A stretch of 64,000 bases of DNA from NCBI GenBank assembly GCA_949752795.1, contig OX457072.1, positions 2,852,001 to 2,916,000 on the forward strand, written 5' to 3'. Source of the DNA: Hyperoodon ampullatus (Eukaryota; Chordata; Mammalia; Artiodactyla; Ziphiidae). Position 1 is the stretch's first letter. The number at the start of each line of letters is the position of its first letter. The translations under genes were made by a program, and so were the position numbers. A model generated the notes under the pieces. The model saw nothing but the letters and a program-made list of their open reading frames with translations, was not told the origin of the DNA and ran no database searches. This document shows, piece after piece, positions 22,060-32,859 of the stretch.

Positions 22060-22350
22060 GCAGAGGAGGGGGGTTCTCTATCTTCTGATGTAAACTTATT
22101 TGTGTAATTGTCACACTATCCACTGGAACATAAGCTCCACGAGAGCAGGGGCTTTGTTTCCTTATCTCCAGCATGTAGATCAGTGCCTAACAGGTACACA
22201 GTAAATATATTTTGGGGAGGTCCCTGGCAGTCTAGCAGTTAGGATTTGGCACTTTCATTGCCATGGCCCGGGTTCAATCCCTGGCTGGGGAACTAGATAT
22301 ATATATATATTTTTTTTGAGTGAATAAATTTATAGATGAATGAATTTGCT
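22060..22350 (+). mobile_element. L2 3' end, interrupted by a SINE
   Basis: ATAAGCTCCACGAGAGCAGGGG (22130) and CAGTGCCTAACAGGTACACAGTAAATAT (22182) are the L2 terminus. The tail GTGAATAAATTTATAGATGAATGAAT resumes at 22320 after the SINE at 22216-22314. Confidence 0.7.
22216..22314 (+). mobile_element. CHR-like SINE (CHRL type) inside L2
   Basis: GGAGGTCCCTGGCAGTCTAGC is a diverged head. CCATGGCCCGGGTTCAATCC (22261) is the tRNA-like B-box region, followed by CTGGCTGGGGAAC. The tail became a short (AT)n plus T-run. The target duplication is not clear. Confidence 0.75.
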
Positions 22351-23284
22351 CATTAGCCTTCAGTGCTCTGGCTCCATGTTGAAATGGCCTGATTCTAACA
22401 ATTTCTGCACTTTTGGTTTCACTCCATGATGTTGTTATTCCAGAACAAATTAAACAACTATGTTACAATCCATGGCTCTGTTAGACAATTGGAATCCACC
22501 ACCCCGTTTCAACACATTTCCGAGCTTGAAATCTGTCATCGCCAAAAGATGTTGACAATTCCAGGGAGAGGGAAAACAGAAATGAACAGGTCCTCGTTAT
22601 GGACAGCATGTGAGATTGTCTGTGAAGCTCTACACACTGTAAACTGAACTCATCTTGACGAAGCCATAAAGGGGACTGTTCCCCAAAACCCCCAACACCG
22701 ATGCATGGTCCAGACAGGAATACATACTCTGCATTAGGTGGATGTTTCCACCGCTTGGGGACTGCTATTTCATCTCTGCCCACACCCAGGAGAACTTCTC
22801 CTGAATGACAAATGATTCTTTATCACAGGATGTTAAAATAAAATTCTCATGTGATGTTCTGAGACAGATATCAGAAATTAAAGTATCAAAAAGTTTTAGG
22901 GGAAGCAGCAGTTCCGTAAAGCTCATTGTTCTTTTGTTCCTGTTTTTAGCAGCGCTCTGAGCCTAGATGTTTCATGATAAGTTATTGAATACTGTCCAGA
23001 TCCCCAAGTCCTTCCACGAACACTGGCGCCTCTCAGGAGGGCCTGTCTGTGCTCTGGGAACTCCCCGGGAAGGGACTGAATACACACAGCATGTTCCTAC
23101 TTCTGTCAAGACCTCAGTGTTAAACAAATGTGGTCCTGATGTCCTTATCTGTCAGACCCCAGATGTTGGAAGAGGCAGAGAAGAGGGTGGTCAGGAGAAA
23201 GAAACATTCTCCCCCAGGTGTGTGAAGTGCTCCAAAGGCCCTCATAAACTCTGCTGACACCTGACAGTACCACCAGGGTCTAGC
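22351..23284. other. Non-coding interval, no gene seen
   Basis: Unique-looking. Short frames at 22426-22647 (+), 22481-22783 (-) and 22967-23257 (+) have no recognisable domain. Confidence 0.45.
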
Positions 23285-23720
23285 AAACACCCACATCTTA
23301 GGCTCAACAATTCTTCACCCAGGATCCTAGACTTACATAAGCATACAAGTGTGGACAACATTCTTCAAGTATTCATTAAGATAGAAAAAGATGGAGACAA
23401 CCTAAACATCAGTTGTCATGGAAATGGCTAAATAAATGATGGTGTGCCCACATTAGGCCATCTCATACAGCCATGAATATCTACAATATTGAGATTTTAT
23501 TTTAATCATGTTGAATATCTTGTGGGAGAAAAATTCTGGTGTAGGTATGTGTGTCTGGAGAGACACAGATGAGTTCACTGTGATTTCCTGCAGGGAGTGA
23601 AGGGTTGGAAATCAAATTAACATAGAAAACTTTTATTCCTTACTTTAATTACACTATATTGTCTGCGTTTTTTACATAGGCATGTATCATTTATCATTAA
23701 ATTAAAAATGTAAAACTATG
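23285..23720 (+). mobile_element. Ancient L1 (L1M-type) 3' fragment
   Basis: GGAGACAACCTAAACATCAG (23393), AATGGCTAAATAAATGATGG (23423) and CAGCCATGAATATC are the ORF2 end/3' UTR in sense. The frame is lost. It is followed by the GATA array. Confidence 0.65.
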
Positions 23721-23750
23721 TAGGTGGTAGAAGTTAAAAATCCATAAGTG

Positions 23751-23789
23751 TAGATAGATGATAGATAGATAGATAGATAGATAATAGAT

Positions 23790-23820
<31 letters not shown>

Positions 23821-23821
23821 T
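23751..23821 (+). repeat. (GATA)n microsatellite
   Basis: About 70 bp of TAGA/GATA repeats with two single-unit interruptions (GATGATA, GATAATA). It directly follows the L1M fragment, so it may have grown from that element's A-rich end. Confidence 0.95.
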
Positions 23822-24465
23822 ACTTTATATTCATTCCTAAGACAAACCTACTGAAAGTTGGCAGTTCAGGATTTGACTGTCATGACAAGGACACAAAGAA
23901 AATTGTTCTCTTAAGATTAAAAGGAAAAAGCAACTGGTTCCAACTCATCTGGAGTAAAATGACCTCATATACCCTGGTGGAAGCCTTCTCCAATGTCAAA
24001 TTCACCCATAGTTTCTCTCCCCTCTCTTCTGTGCTCATTGGTTAACAATGTATAAGCCATATGATGCCTTTTATCAGCAGAAACATTTTGCCAACCCTGG
24101 ATGTCAAGAACTGCCTCAAACAAAGTTTCAGCCTCAACTAATTTTGCCCTGCCCTCAAAGCTTGAGGCTGGGAGCTCCGAGGTTTCCAGACATACTGACG
24201 AATACTAAAGGGGATAAATAGTCTCTAGTCACAAGACTCTGCCCTTTGTTAAAAACTGAGTGTGAACTGGGAAACTTAAGGTTGGAACCACGGGCTAAAC
24301 CTTTCATCACCACAGCAGAACTTCGTTCTCACCTTGTCTGGTCTCCCCCTCGGAGACTCAATTCCCACTCGCTCTCCACAGACCAGAAAGACAGCTCCTG
24401 GTCTCACCTGGACTCTTCTCTTTTTAGAAATGAAAGCAGAACAGAATCTTGACAAAGCTAGAGGT
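23822..24465. other. Non-coding interval, possible unrecognised LTR
   Basis: 24170-24450 has an LTR-like look: GGGGATAAATAGTC, then CTCCCCCTCGGAGACTC. I could not match it to a known family or find a duplication at its ends. No gene is seen. Confidence 0.3.
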
Positions 24466-24845
24466 AATACATAAAGATACATAAAGATATAAAGTGAAAA
24501 GCACCTGCAAAATTCCCCACACGTACAAATAAGCACTGTTATCTTTTGGCATATTGATATATGCTGTTGCATATTTCCTACGTGTGTATATACACATGTG
24601 GGTATGTAAATATAATATACATACATAAAAGACTTTTTAAAATTATTGTGCTATTTGCTAGCCTGTCTTCTTTTAAATAAAGCTGTATCCCAGACATCTT
24701 TCATCGTTATTGGTCCGTAAATACAAATTTACACCATCACTTTTAACAGTCACATAGCATTTCCTTGTATAGATCAATTATTATGTATATAACCAATCTT
24801 CTATTGGTTTACATTTAGGATGTTTCCTATGTGTCTCTGTTGATT
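24466..24845 (-). mobile_element. Ancient L1 (L1M-type) fragment
   Basis: Reverse-complement phrases such as CATAGCATTTCCTTGTATAG and CCAATCTTCTATTGGTTTAC resemble the L1 ORF2/3' UTR end. It is very diverged and the left boundary is unclear. Confidence 0.4.
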
Positions 24846-25465
24846 CTAAAATCCGACCAAACGCTGTCACCATCTGTGTAGTCTCAGATCACCTCCCCGT
24901 CACCTCCTCCATGCCCTTTGGACCACGGTGGGTTTGCTGGAGAGAGAATTAGAAAGTGACCAAGTGGATGAGATTTTAGGAATTCCAACTTATTACAAGA
25001 AGACTTGAATGAAGAAATCCAGGACTTAGCAAACTAGAGCACAAGTTTAAATGCAATAGGTTTTGCAAATTTATTGTTATAAGACCACCATATTCTAAAG
25101 TACAATTTATAAAAAAGGACTAAATTTGGCTATCACTTCAAATACTGGGATGCATCCATCTATGTCATTTTCCTTCTTTCCCTCTCAAAAACGATGTTTC
25201 GGGTCTTTGCTTATCTGAAAGCATTGCTGTTTCTTGAAGGGTCACTGGCGTCACCTCGTCACTCCTTGTCGTTCTCAAGTAAAAATATTTCAGATGGATC
25301 CACAAGTGTTATCAATCTTCACATCTGTTCCATAGCATTGGTGAGCACCATACACACTACTGAAATGTCACCCGCTACTTATTCAATTAAAACCATAAGC
25401 AACTTAGCAGAATTATTTTAGTATTTCCTTTGGCTTACAATTCCTTTTGGAGGTTGGAAGTCCTA
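24846..25465. other. Non-coding interval, no gene seen
   Basis: Unique sequence before a MaLR LTR. The plus frame 25194-25421 has no motif. Confidence 0.45.
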
Positions 25466-26070
25466 TTGGTTTCTCAGGGCTGCCATAACTAAGTACCTCA
25501 GGCTGGGTGGTTTAAACAGCAGATATTTATTTTCTCACAAGTCTGAAGGTTAGAAGCCAGAGGTCAAGAGTGGGCAGGTTGGTTTCTTCTGAGGCCTCTC
25601 CCTCGGGCTTGAAGACAGCCACCTTCTCCCTGTGTCCGCGTGTGGTCTGCCCTCCGTGTGTATCCCTGTGTCCGCGTGTGGTCTGCCCTCCGTGTGTATC
25701 CCTGTGTCCGCGTGTGGTCTGCCCTCCGTGTGTGTCTCTGTGTCCGCATGTGGTCTGCTCTCCGTGTGTATCCCTGTGTCCGCGTGTGGTCTGCCCTCCG
25801 TGTGTGTCTCTGTGTCCGCGTGTGGTCTGCCCTCCGTGTGTGTCTCTGTGTCCGCGTGTGGTCTGCCCTCCGTGTGTATCTCTGTGTCCTAGTTCCTCCC
25901 CTTATAAGGACACCAGTCCTAATGGATTAGGGTCCACCCTCATGACCTCATTTTAACTTAACTACCTCTTTAAAGATCCTATCTTCAAATACAGCCACAT
26001 TCTGAGGTACTGGGGATTAGGGATTCGACACGGACTTGGGGGATGGGGGACACAATTCAGCCATCGTAAC
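25466..26070 (-). mobile_element. MaLR/MLT1-like LTR containing a VNTR
   Basis: Reverse-complement LTR: TTTCTCAGGGCTGCCATAAC (25471), GGTGGTTTAAACAGCAGATATTTATTTTCTCA (25507), then after the VNTR CCTTATAAGGACACCAGTCCTAATGGATTAGG (25900), ATGACCTCATTTTAACTTAACTACCTCTTTAAAGA (25942) and GAGGTACTGGGGATTAGG (26004), ending near ACACAATTCAGCCATCG. The normal element has one short 'tgtgtctgtgtctctg' segment where the 36-bp array now lies. Confidence 0.75.
25631..25882 (+). repeat. VNTR, 7 copies of a 36-bp unit
   Basis: The unit begins TGTGTCCGCGTGTGGTCTGC and continues CCTCCGTGTG plus TATCCC, 36 bp in all. Seven tandem copies start at 25631, 25667, 25703, 25739, 25775, 25811 and 25847. Variation is confined to a few sites (CGCG/CGCA, GCCC/GCTC, TATCCC/TGTCTC/TATCTC). 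Because 36 is divisible by 3 and the unit lacks stops, three overlapping plus frames and one minus frame stay open. None is a plausible gene. Confidence 0.98.
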
Positions 26071-26094
26071 AGAAGAGATATAGTTCATGAGCAA

Positions 26095-26200
26095 TGGGGT
26101 TAAAACTCAAAAGATGAGGGTCTGGTCCCAGCTCAGACACGTACTATGATGTCAGCTTGGATGAGTCCCTTAGCCTCACAGGGTTTTGGCTTCCTTGGGG
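26095..26200 (+). mobile_element. MIR-like SINE fragment
   Basis: GTCCCAGCTCAGACACGTACTATG (26126) and GATGAGTCCCTTAGCCTCA fit a degraded MIR tRNA-like/core part. Weak. Confidence 0.4.
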
Positions 26201-26695
26201 GGTGGTGAAAAAGCCCCTCACCAGTGGAGGGAGCCGGGCTGTCCTGAGGCCCCCATTACCTGCCCCAGAGGAGTGACTAGGGGACGGACCCCTTCACAAG
26301 ACACGTTCTAGGGCTTGCCCACCTGGTCACCTTGAGAATCTGGCTGGGCAGCCCTCTCGGGAGCAGACCCTGTTGGCTGGGCTTAGAGAGCCTGGTGTAT
26401 AGAAACCAGGAGAGGCCCTGGGACACGTAGAGCTCTGTCCCTGCTGGGCACACTTGCCTTGCGGTCAAGCTCCATGAAGAGTCAAAGTGGCCACGAGAAG
26501 GACCTGTAGGGTGTTAAAAGTCAGAACAGAGGAACATTACAGGAGCCTGCTGGAATGGTCCTCAGCTCTGACTGCTTCATGCACTCGTACTCAATATAAG
26601 GCCATGTCTGCTAAGGACACAGAGATTAAGTCCTCTAGCTAGAAAATCCCCAATGAACAGCACACGGTGAGCAAATTCTGTATCTGCCCACCTTT
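26201..26695. other. Unique non-coding interval, no gene seen
   Basis: Moderately GC-rich, with a 63-codon minus frame at 26277-26468 lacking any motif. Confidence 0.45.
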
Positions 26696-26699
26696 CCTA

Positions 26700-26878
26700 T
26701 CACAGGAAATTTAAGTCAATTAAAATAAAATAAAATTTAAAAGTCAGTTCCTCAGTCACAACTCGCCACATTTCAAGTGCTCAGTGACCACATGTGGCCA
26801 GTGGCTACCATACTGGACAGTGTACATGTGGAACATTTCCATCAGTGCAGAAAGTTCTATTGGGCAGAGCTGCTGTAG
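26700..26878 (-). mobile_element. MER5A-type hAT DNA transposon relic
   Basis: CAGTTCCTCAGTCACAACTCGCCACATTTCAAG (26744-26776), CACATGTGGCCAGTGGCTACCATACTGGACAG and GCAGAAAGTTCTATTGGGCAGAG match MER5A in reverse. This is a non-autonomous element without coding capacity. Close agreement gives good confidence. Confidence 0.88.
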
Positions 26879-27004
26879 CCTATACAAAAAGTTCAATTGT
26901 TAGTTTCTAATTTTTCTACTCCATGACTCTGAACATGAGCACTGAATACATATTTCCTCAAGAAACATCTCTGGCATTCATGTATTAAGTTACTGAACGT
27001 GTAA

Positions 27005-27240
27005 TATTAACATTAACAATACTAATAGTCTGTACTATATACTTAGATGTACTTCACATATGTAATTCATTTAATTATTACAAGGACTCTATAATGTTAG
27101 TATTATTACTGTCCCAATTTTACAGATCAGTGAATTGATTCACAGAGAGGTTAATCTCTCCACCAAAGGTCACACAGCTGTTAAGAGACAGAGTAGGTTT
27201 GAAATCCAGGATGTTTCTGAGGCTCTTACTGTGCAAGATG
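27005..27240 (-). mobile_element. MIR SINE, near full length
   Basis: ATTCATTTAATTATTACAAGG (27065), GTCCCAATTTTACAGATCAGTG (27111), CACAGAGAGGTTAATC and AAAGGTCACACAGCTGTTAAGAGACAGAGTAGGTTTGAAATCC (27165) are MIR in reverse, over about 230 bp. Confidence 0.85.
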
Positions 27241-28020
27241 ATGTAAGTTGACCAACAGCTGGTCAACCTCGCCATGCCTCAGTTTGCTTAGTTAACTGTC
27301 ACCTTCAGAGTCCTTCACTACCTCCTACAAATATATATTAACGTAAGCTGGAAATGCCTCAGAACTTGGTTAGACTCTGAATCATAGTCAAGGGCTTATA
27401 CAAGGAGCCACACAGATCTCATTAGATTTTGACTGCTTTGGACTACGTAGCTTCACGAATTTTACCCCCTACACTTCGAGTCATCATAAACAGTTACAAG
27501 ATGTGGTAGACCCTCAAAACTCAGGGATTCCAGATGTGCAAATTCACCTTCTTGCTAACATTTATTTGTCCCTCCAACATCAGTGCTCCCAGAGCCTTCA
27601 CGGTGGTTGGCAGACATGCCCAGAGAGGTGAAAAATGTGTCACCGCAAGTACAGGTACCCAGCTGAGGATGAGCAAGGCGACACTGCCTTCCTATTTCAG
27701 CTCTCACACTGTAAAAAGTGTCCTTTCCACACTCTGTCTGGTACCATATTTTCAAATTTTTGTGTTTCTTGTTGGTGATTTCACTGTTTCAAATGGTCCC
27801 CCAAGTGTCCTGCTAAAGTGCTATCTCGTGTTACTAGGTGTGCAGGACAGCTGTGACGGCTTTAACGATATATAACGAAATATCTTTAAACTGTTGCCTA
27901 CTGAGTATGAAACATCCAGGTGGCCTTGCTGGCCTCTGTCCAGAAGTGACTTCTTTCTCTCAATAACATTTTATATACATACCCTTCTGGTAGTTACCAA
28001 AAACTTTCATATATACTTAA
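27241..28020. other. Non-coding interval, no gene seen
   Basis: A 113-codon plus frame at 27534-27875 and a minus frame at 27555-27755 overlap. The plus frame has no recognised domain and no splice context. I do not call it. Confidence 0.4.
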
Positions 28021-28170
28021 TGTATATGTGTGATCTCCTTCTTATTGGTAGATTGCAAACTTGATGACAGGAGGTACGGTGTGTAACTTATTTTTATAAG
28101 CTCTTATAGCATCCATCTAGCACAAAGCTTTGTGTGTAGTTGGTGCTTAATTCATGTAATGCATTAAAGA
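28021..28170 (+). mobile_element. L2 3'-tail fragment
   Basis: GATTGCAAACTTGATGACAGGAGG (28052) and AGCACAAAGCTTTGTGTGTAGTTGGTGCTTAA (28118) are the L2 end. Its tail appears to have expanded into the adjacent GGAT array. Confidence 0.65.
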
Positions 28171-28215
28171 ATGGATGGATAGATGGATGGATGGATGGAT
28201 GGATGGACGGACGAA
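28171..28215 (+). repeat. (GGAT)n microsatellite
   Basis: ATGGATGGATAGATGGATGG and on to GGACGGACGAACAG, about ten tetranucleotide units with terminal variants. It grows from the L2 tail. Confidence 0.95.
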
Positions 28216-29680
28216 CAGATGGCTTCAAGCATTCTCAGAGATGTGAGGTAAAAGACAGAAACATGAAAAATGGATCCCAAGTAATAGAATTCTGATCTGA
28301 AATTTGCTACCGGGAAACATGAGTTCTGCTTTGCTTTATGTTCGCTTAAATGTATAAGCTGACTGTCTTTCAGAGAATTTATCAAACACACAAAGAAGAA
28401 GAAGAGTCAAATTATGAAGCAACATGAATTAATGTAGCTGCTCGGAAACATTTCTACTTATGAAACACATTAAAGGTGATGTGACATAATTAGCAGTGTT
28501 AATCGTACTAAAGGTGATTTCTATGGTAACTCAGCACATCAATTCTGTGTACATTATTAATTCAGGAGATAATTTTTCAGGCTACGAACTCATAGCTTGT
28601 AAAAATTAAAATATCCATTAAGTAACTCCATTACCTCTGCTATGTAATCACGGGGTCTCCTAAAGGATTGATGTTCACTCTTATTAGTGATTCTCACTTG
28701 CCTTTCACCCTCCTAGCAGGACAAGCCCCTCTCCAGTAGGACTATACATTTAATAGTCATTATCATTGCAGAGATCATGTTTGATCTGACTGGTCTGCAG
28801 GAAATGAGCTGCTCATCTTTGGGAATCAACTGTCATTTAATACATCAGAAAAGCAATTAGCCAAGTAGTAACCTAATATTCTGTGACTGCTCATCCACCT
28901 CTAAAAGGTAGCTAGTTTATTCCCAATTGACTCATGAAACAAGCCCTAAGGTTATTGCTAAGTATTATTTACAGAGAGAAATCCTTACCTTTCCCAGTGA
29001 TTAAATACAACTTGCCGTTCTTTAGCGTCAAAGCTAATATTTCAAATTAAAGTAGTCCCCCCAGATTCCCCACACAGCACTTTCAGAACATCTGGGCTTG
29101 ACTTTTTACGACTTTGATCTTCCTAGCTTCTCTGAGCCTCTACTCTTACCAATAAAATAATCTTACCAGGATACGGCGCATTCACGAGATAATAGTGATG
29201 TGTCTAAAGGCCACATATAGGTTATCAATAAACGTTACCTGGGCTAACGGACTGTGAGATTGAATGTATGATTACAGACACGTTCCTGCACGGAAGCTAT
29301 GCCATTCTCCTGTCCAAGCGAGCCGATGGGATCTTTCAGTTTCCGATTTCTATGTGAAGGACAAACACAGTCTAGCATATATCCTCTGGTTCCACAAGGA
29401 TCAACTCAGCCCCCTCATTTGGTATCGACAGTCTCCTTTCACTGCCAAGGTCACACATAAAATAGCAAGTCAGCTAAAGGGTGAGGAAACTAAGGGTGGT
29501 GCACAAAGAAAGGGCCGAGGAAAGGAACATGGAGTCTGCTCTGTTCAACCTCCTTGCAGGTTGCCACGTTTCTGATCTCTGCCTGAACCTATTCTATTTC
29601 GTTATTCTTTAATATCCAGTCCCGGGACTCTGGTCTTGCCGCGTTTTATAATAAACCATGTTGTATTTATCTTGATCCAC
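28216..29680. other. Unique AT-rich interval, conserved-element candidate
   Basis: 28400-29040 has no recognisable repeat and many TAAT/ATTA motifs (CATAATTAGCAGTGTTAATCG, TACATTATTAATTCAGG, AGCAATTAGCC), which is typical of conserved noncoding elements but not proof. A plus frame at 29264-29575 has no domain. No gene is seen. Confidence 0.35.
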
Positions 29681-29684
29681 TCTG

Positions 29685-29800
29685 AAAATATTGATCAAGC
29701 AGCTGCTTTGGGCCAGGCTTGGGGAAGATATGGGTCCTGCTCTCCAGAAGCTACCAGCTGGAGGGAAGAGCATCGTGGTAAACAGATCAACAAGAACACA
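29685..29800 (-). mobile_element. L2-like fragment
   Basis: GGGCCAGGCTTGGGGAAGATATGGGTCCTGCTCTCCAGAAGCTACCAG (29710-29757) and GTAAACAGATCAACAAGAAC resemble L2 3' sequence in reverse. Confidence 0.5.
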
Positions 29801-30834
29801 GCACAGACCTGTTGCTTCTGGCCAAGGGCTCACTCCATCCACAATCTGAATTAAGCCTGGTAAAGCCAGACATTTGCCAGCTTCATAATTAACCCTGCCT
29901 GCCTCCACCCAGCTCTTCCCCGCCGGCTGTCCTCCTCGACACCCTCCCGTTTTCTCCCGGCACCTCTTGCATCAGCCAGTCAGGGGCCCCCTCAGCTGTA
30001 TCACTGGCTCTGGACCACACAGCCCGCTTCTGTGTTCAGTGCCTGGGCTTGGGTCAGCGTTCAGAGCCCTCCTCTTGACCTTCCCCAGAGCTCCTTGCCC
30101 CCACGACTCCTTCCTCTGGGTGGAGGTTCTCAAAGATGCTCCGCAAACACTTAGTGGTCCCAGAGCCCTTCGAGGTGTGCGCAAGGTCAAGATGTTTTGT
30201 GATAACATTTAAACCTTTCCCACCGCAGGGACATTCGCAGTGACGGGGCAAAGTGATGGCGGGTAAAATTGCTGGTGCTTAGCATGAATCAAGGCAGCAA
30301 CACCAAACTCTACCAGACGTCACTGAATTCATCACCGCCGCTTTTTTTTAAAAAAAAGTCAGAGCTACCTAAGGAGCCTGGCTACCAAGACGGCCTCCTG
30401 GAGCAATGCCACTTCATTTGTGCAGGGCCATCTGGCTAGGTCTGCATAGGATGCGAGTGAGAAATAAACTCCTAGATTATTGAAACAACTTTTTCATGTG
30501 TCTTTTGTTACAATATTCCTTGTACTAAAATTAATGCATAGTTGAGGACAATTTCTTAATAGCTACATTTATTTCTACTGTATTCAGAGGTCTGGATCTC
30601 AGAATTTCAAGGGCTAATTCATCATCAGGAAGCAAAATCAATGACTGTTAGGCCCTATCTCAAAGTGCTGGGAGGCTGTGATTCGCCACTATTCTTCCCC
30701 AAGTTGGGAGTGTCAAGGCTCTGGGCCCACTAACTCCACCATAAATAGACACTTTTCCAAGAGATACCTCTGCACTTCTCTGCGGCATCTTCTTGCCAGA
30801 CAGTTTGCCAAATGCTTCAGAGAATGTGAAATGT
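29801..30834. other. Non-coding interval, no gene seen
   Basis: Unique sequence. Overlapping frames near 29967-30251 lie in a GC-richer patch and show nothing recognisable. Confidence 0.45.
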
Positions 30835-30848
30835 AAGAAATTATTAGG

Positions 30849-31193
30849 GGGCTTCCCTGGTGGCGCAGTAGTTGAGAATCTGCCTGCCAATGCAGGGGAC
30901 ACAGGTTCGAGTCCTGGTCTGGGAAGGCCCCACATGCCGCGGAGCAACTAAGCCCATGCGCCACCACTACTGAGCCTGCACTCTAGAGCCCGCGAGCCAC
31001 AACTACTGAGCCCACGTGCCACAACTACTGAAGCCCACACGCCTAGAGCCCGTGCTCTGCAACAAGAGGAGCCACCAGAATGAGAAGGCCACACATCGCA
31101 ACGAAGAGTAGCCCCTGCTCGCCACAACTAGAGAAGGCCCGCGCGCAGCAATGAAGACCCAGTGCAGCCAAAAATAAATAAATTTATTAAAAA
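30849..31193 (+). mobile_element. CHR-type SINE, full length
   Basis: Head GGGCTTCCCTGGTGGCGCAG, B-box region ACAGGTTCGAGTCCTGGTC (30901), repeated ACAACTACTGAG modules in the body (30975-31030), and tail AAAAATAAATAAATTTATTAAAAA. It has a perfect 14-bp target duplication AAGAAATTATTAGG at 30835-30848 and 31194-31207. About 345 bp, complete. tRNA-derived, mobilised by L1 enzymes. Confidence 0.96.
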
Positions 31194-31339
31194 AAGAAAT
31201 TATTAGGAAATCCTTAGAGTGTATTACGGTGAAGGTATTCATAATTTTTTATCCATTTCTAAAGCTCTAAATCTGGGTATTTAATTTAAGGGATTACTTA
31301 ATTTTAAAAGTGGAAAAAGTGCTATACAGACACCTATAT

Positions 31340-31650
31340 ATTATTTTAATATTTTTAACAAGAAAAATTGCAAACAAATGTCCCATAATTGAATGATGAC
31401 CAAGTAAATTATGGTGTAGCCTCTCTCTGGTTTTTTAATTAATATGTCAAGAATTATAAGCATGAAGAATATAGAAACATGTAATAATATGCCTAATACA
31501 AAGGTAAGTCAGGAAAACAGAATAAAAGTTTTACTTCTACTATGATTTTAAGTATGAAAAATAACATATCCATTAGGACAAGAAGTAGCGAACAAACAGA
31601 AAACTAGGAGGCCATGGGTTACAGGGCTGGGGCTGATACTCTGATGATGC
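31340..31650 (+). mobile_element. Ancient L1 (L1M-type) 3' fragment
   Basis: AATTGAATGATGACCAAGTAAATTATGGTGTAGCC (31388) and a long A/T tail region typify the L1M 3' end. It ends before the SINE at 31664. Confidence 0.5.
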
Positions 31651-31663
31651 CGTTGGCTCTTTT

Positions 31664-32017
31664 TTTTTTAGTATAACTTTATTTATTTATTTTTGGCTGC
31701 ATTGGGTCTTTGTTTCTGGGCGTGGGCTTTCTCTAGTTGCGGCGAGCGGGAGCTACTCTTCATTGTGGTGCGCGGGCTTCTCATTGTGGTGGTTTCTCTT
31801 GTTGCAGAGCACGGGCTCTAGGCACACGGGCTTCAGTAGTTGTGGCATGCGGGCTCAGTAGTTGTGGCTCGTGGGCTCTAGAGCACAGGCTCAGTAGTTG
31901 CGGCACACAGGCTTAGTTGTTCCGCAGCATGTGGGATCTTCACGGACCAGGGCTCGAACCTGTGTCCCCTGCATTTGCAGGAGGATTCTTCACCACTGTG
32001 CCACCAGGGAAGCCCCT
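31664..32017 (-). mobile_element. CHR-type SINE, full length, reverse
   Basis: Poly-T-rich start, TTTATTTATTTATTTTTGGCTGC (31680), then the reversed tandem AGTAGTTG modules, ending in CCACCAGGGAAGCCCC. The duplication is GTTGGCTCTTTT (31652-31663) and GTTTGCTCTTTT (32018-32029). It lies about 470 bp from the opposite-strand SINE at 30849, so the two can fold into an imperfect inverted repeat. Confidence 0.92.
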
Positions 32018-32029
32018 GTTTGCTCTTTT

Positions 32030-32859
32030 AAATTGTCCATGACTGTTGCTTTGGTACTATTTGAGCGATAAATGTTTTTTTTTTTAATTTTCTTCTTTTT
32101 TACATTTCTCTTCAAAACTTATGGGAATAGAACATGCTTGCTTGTTAGTACAACACCTGTAGCACACAGCACCCTTCCCAATGTCCCCAGCCAGGTGACA
32201 ATACACAGCCAGGTGGGAGCCCTTCCATGGCTTTGTCCATGTTTACACAAACAATGCACACCTAGAGTCACATTTTAGGGAAGCTTTGTTTTTGATACTT
32301 GCTTTTATGAAAAACGAAAAAGAGATGATGATAAATGGATTACCCTGCTATGTTTTTCATGCTTAATGGTACATTCTTGATATCTCTTTAAATCATTCTT
32401 TTCTTTTAATAGCTGTATAGTAATGTATTGACTATTTTCAAACAAAAATAAAACAGAAGGCATTGCCCCCCATTACTCGTTTTGCTGCCTCACCCTGCCA
32501 CAGTGTCTTGAGCGAATTCCCCGAAGCCCGGTCTCTTGACCTGCTCGGGAACTTTGCAGTAATCACATCAGTAGCTCTGGTGCAGCTAGAGGATCTGTGT
32601 AACCAAGCGGGAATGTTCAGCCCAGACACTGAGAGACTCAGGGCAGCTTTCCCCTCCCTAGACCCCGGAGAGACATCCAAGGATGTCTTCACCTGCTAAT
32701 GAGTTGTCCGCTCTGTGCTGTGACAATTCTGCCACAGTGCAGTGTCCTCGTTACTGATTTCACCTCTAGAACACACTGCACAGATCTGGGGAGAATTTTC
32801 ATGGCATCAGTAACTTATTTTTCTTATCTTCTTCCAATTTAAGATAGAGGTCTTTGATG
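32030..32859. other. Non-coding interval with possible old L1 piece
   Basis: 32280-32440 (ATGGATTACCCTGCTATG, TAATAGCTGTATAGTAATG) loosely resembles a reverse ORF2 end. The rest is unrecognised. Short frames near 32438-32699 on both strands are unsupported. Confidence 0.35.

Noticed and set aside
25564..25956. Cys- and Val-rich repeat proteins over the VNTR
   Set aside because: 36 bp is divisible by 3 and lacks stops, so several frames stay open. The array sits inside an LTR.
30849..31193. Possible tRNA gene from the GGTTCGAGTCC B-box-like motif
   Set aside because: It is the tRNA-derived head of a SINE. No complete cloverleaf is present. The same applies to the other SINE copies.
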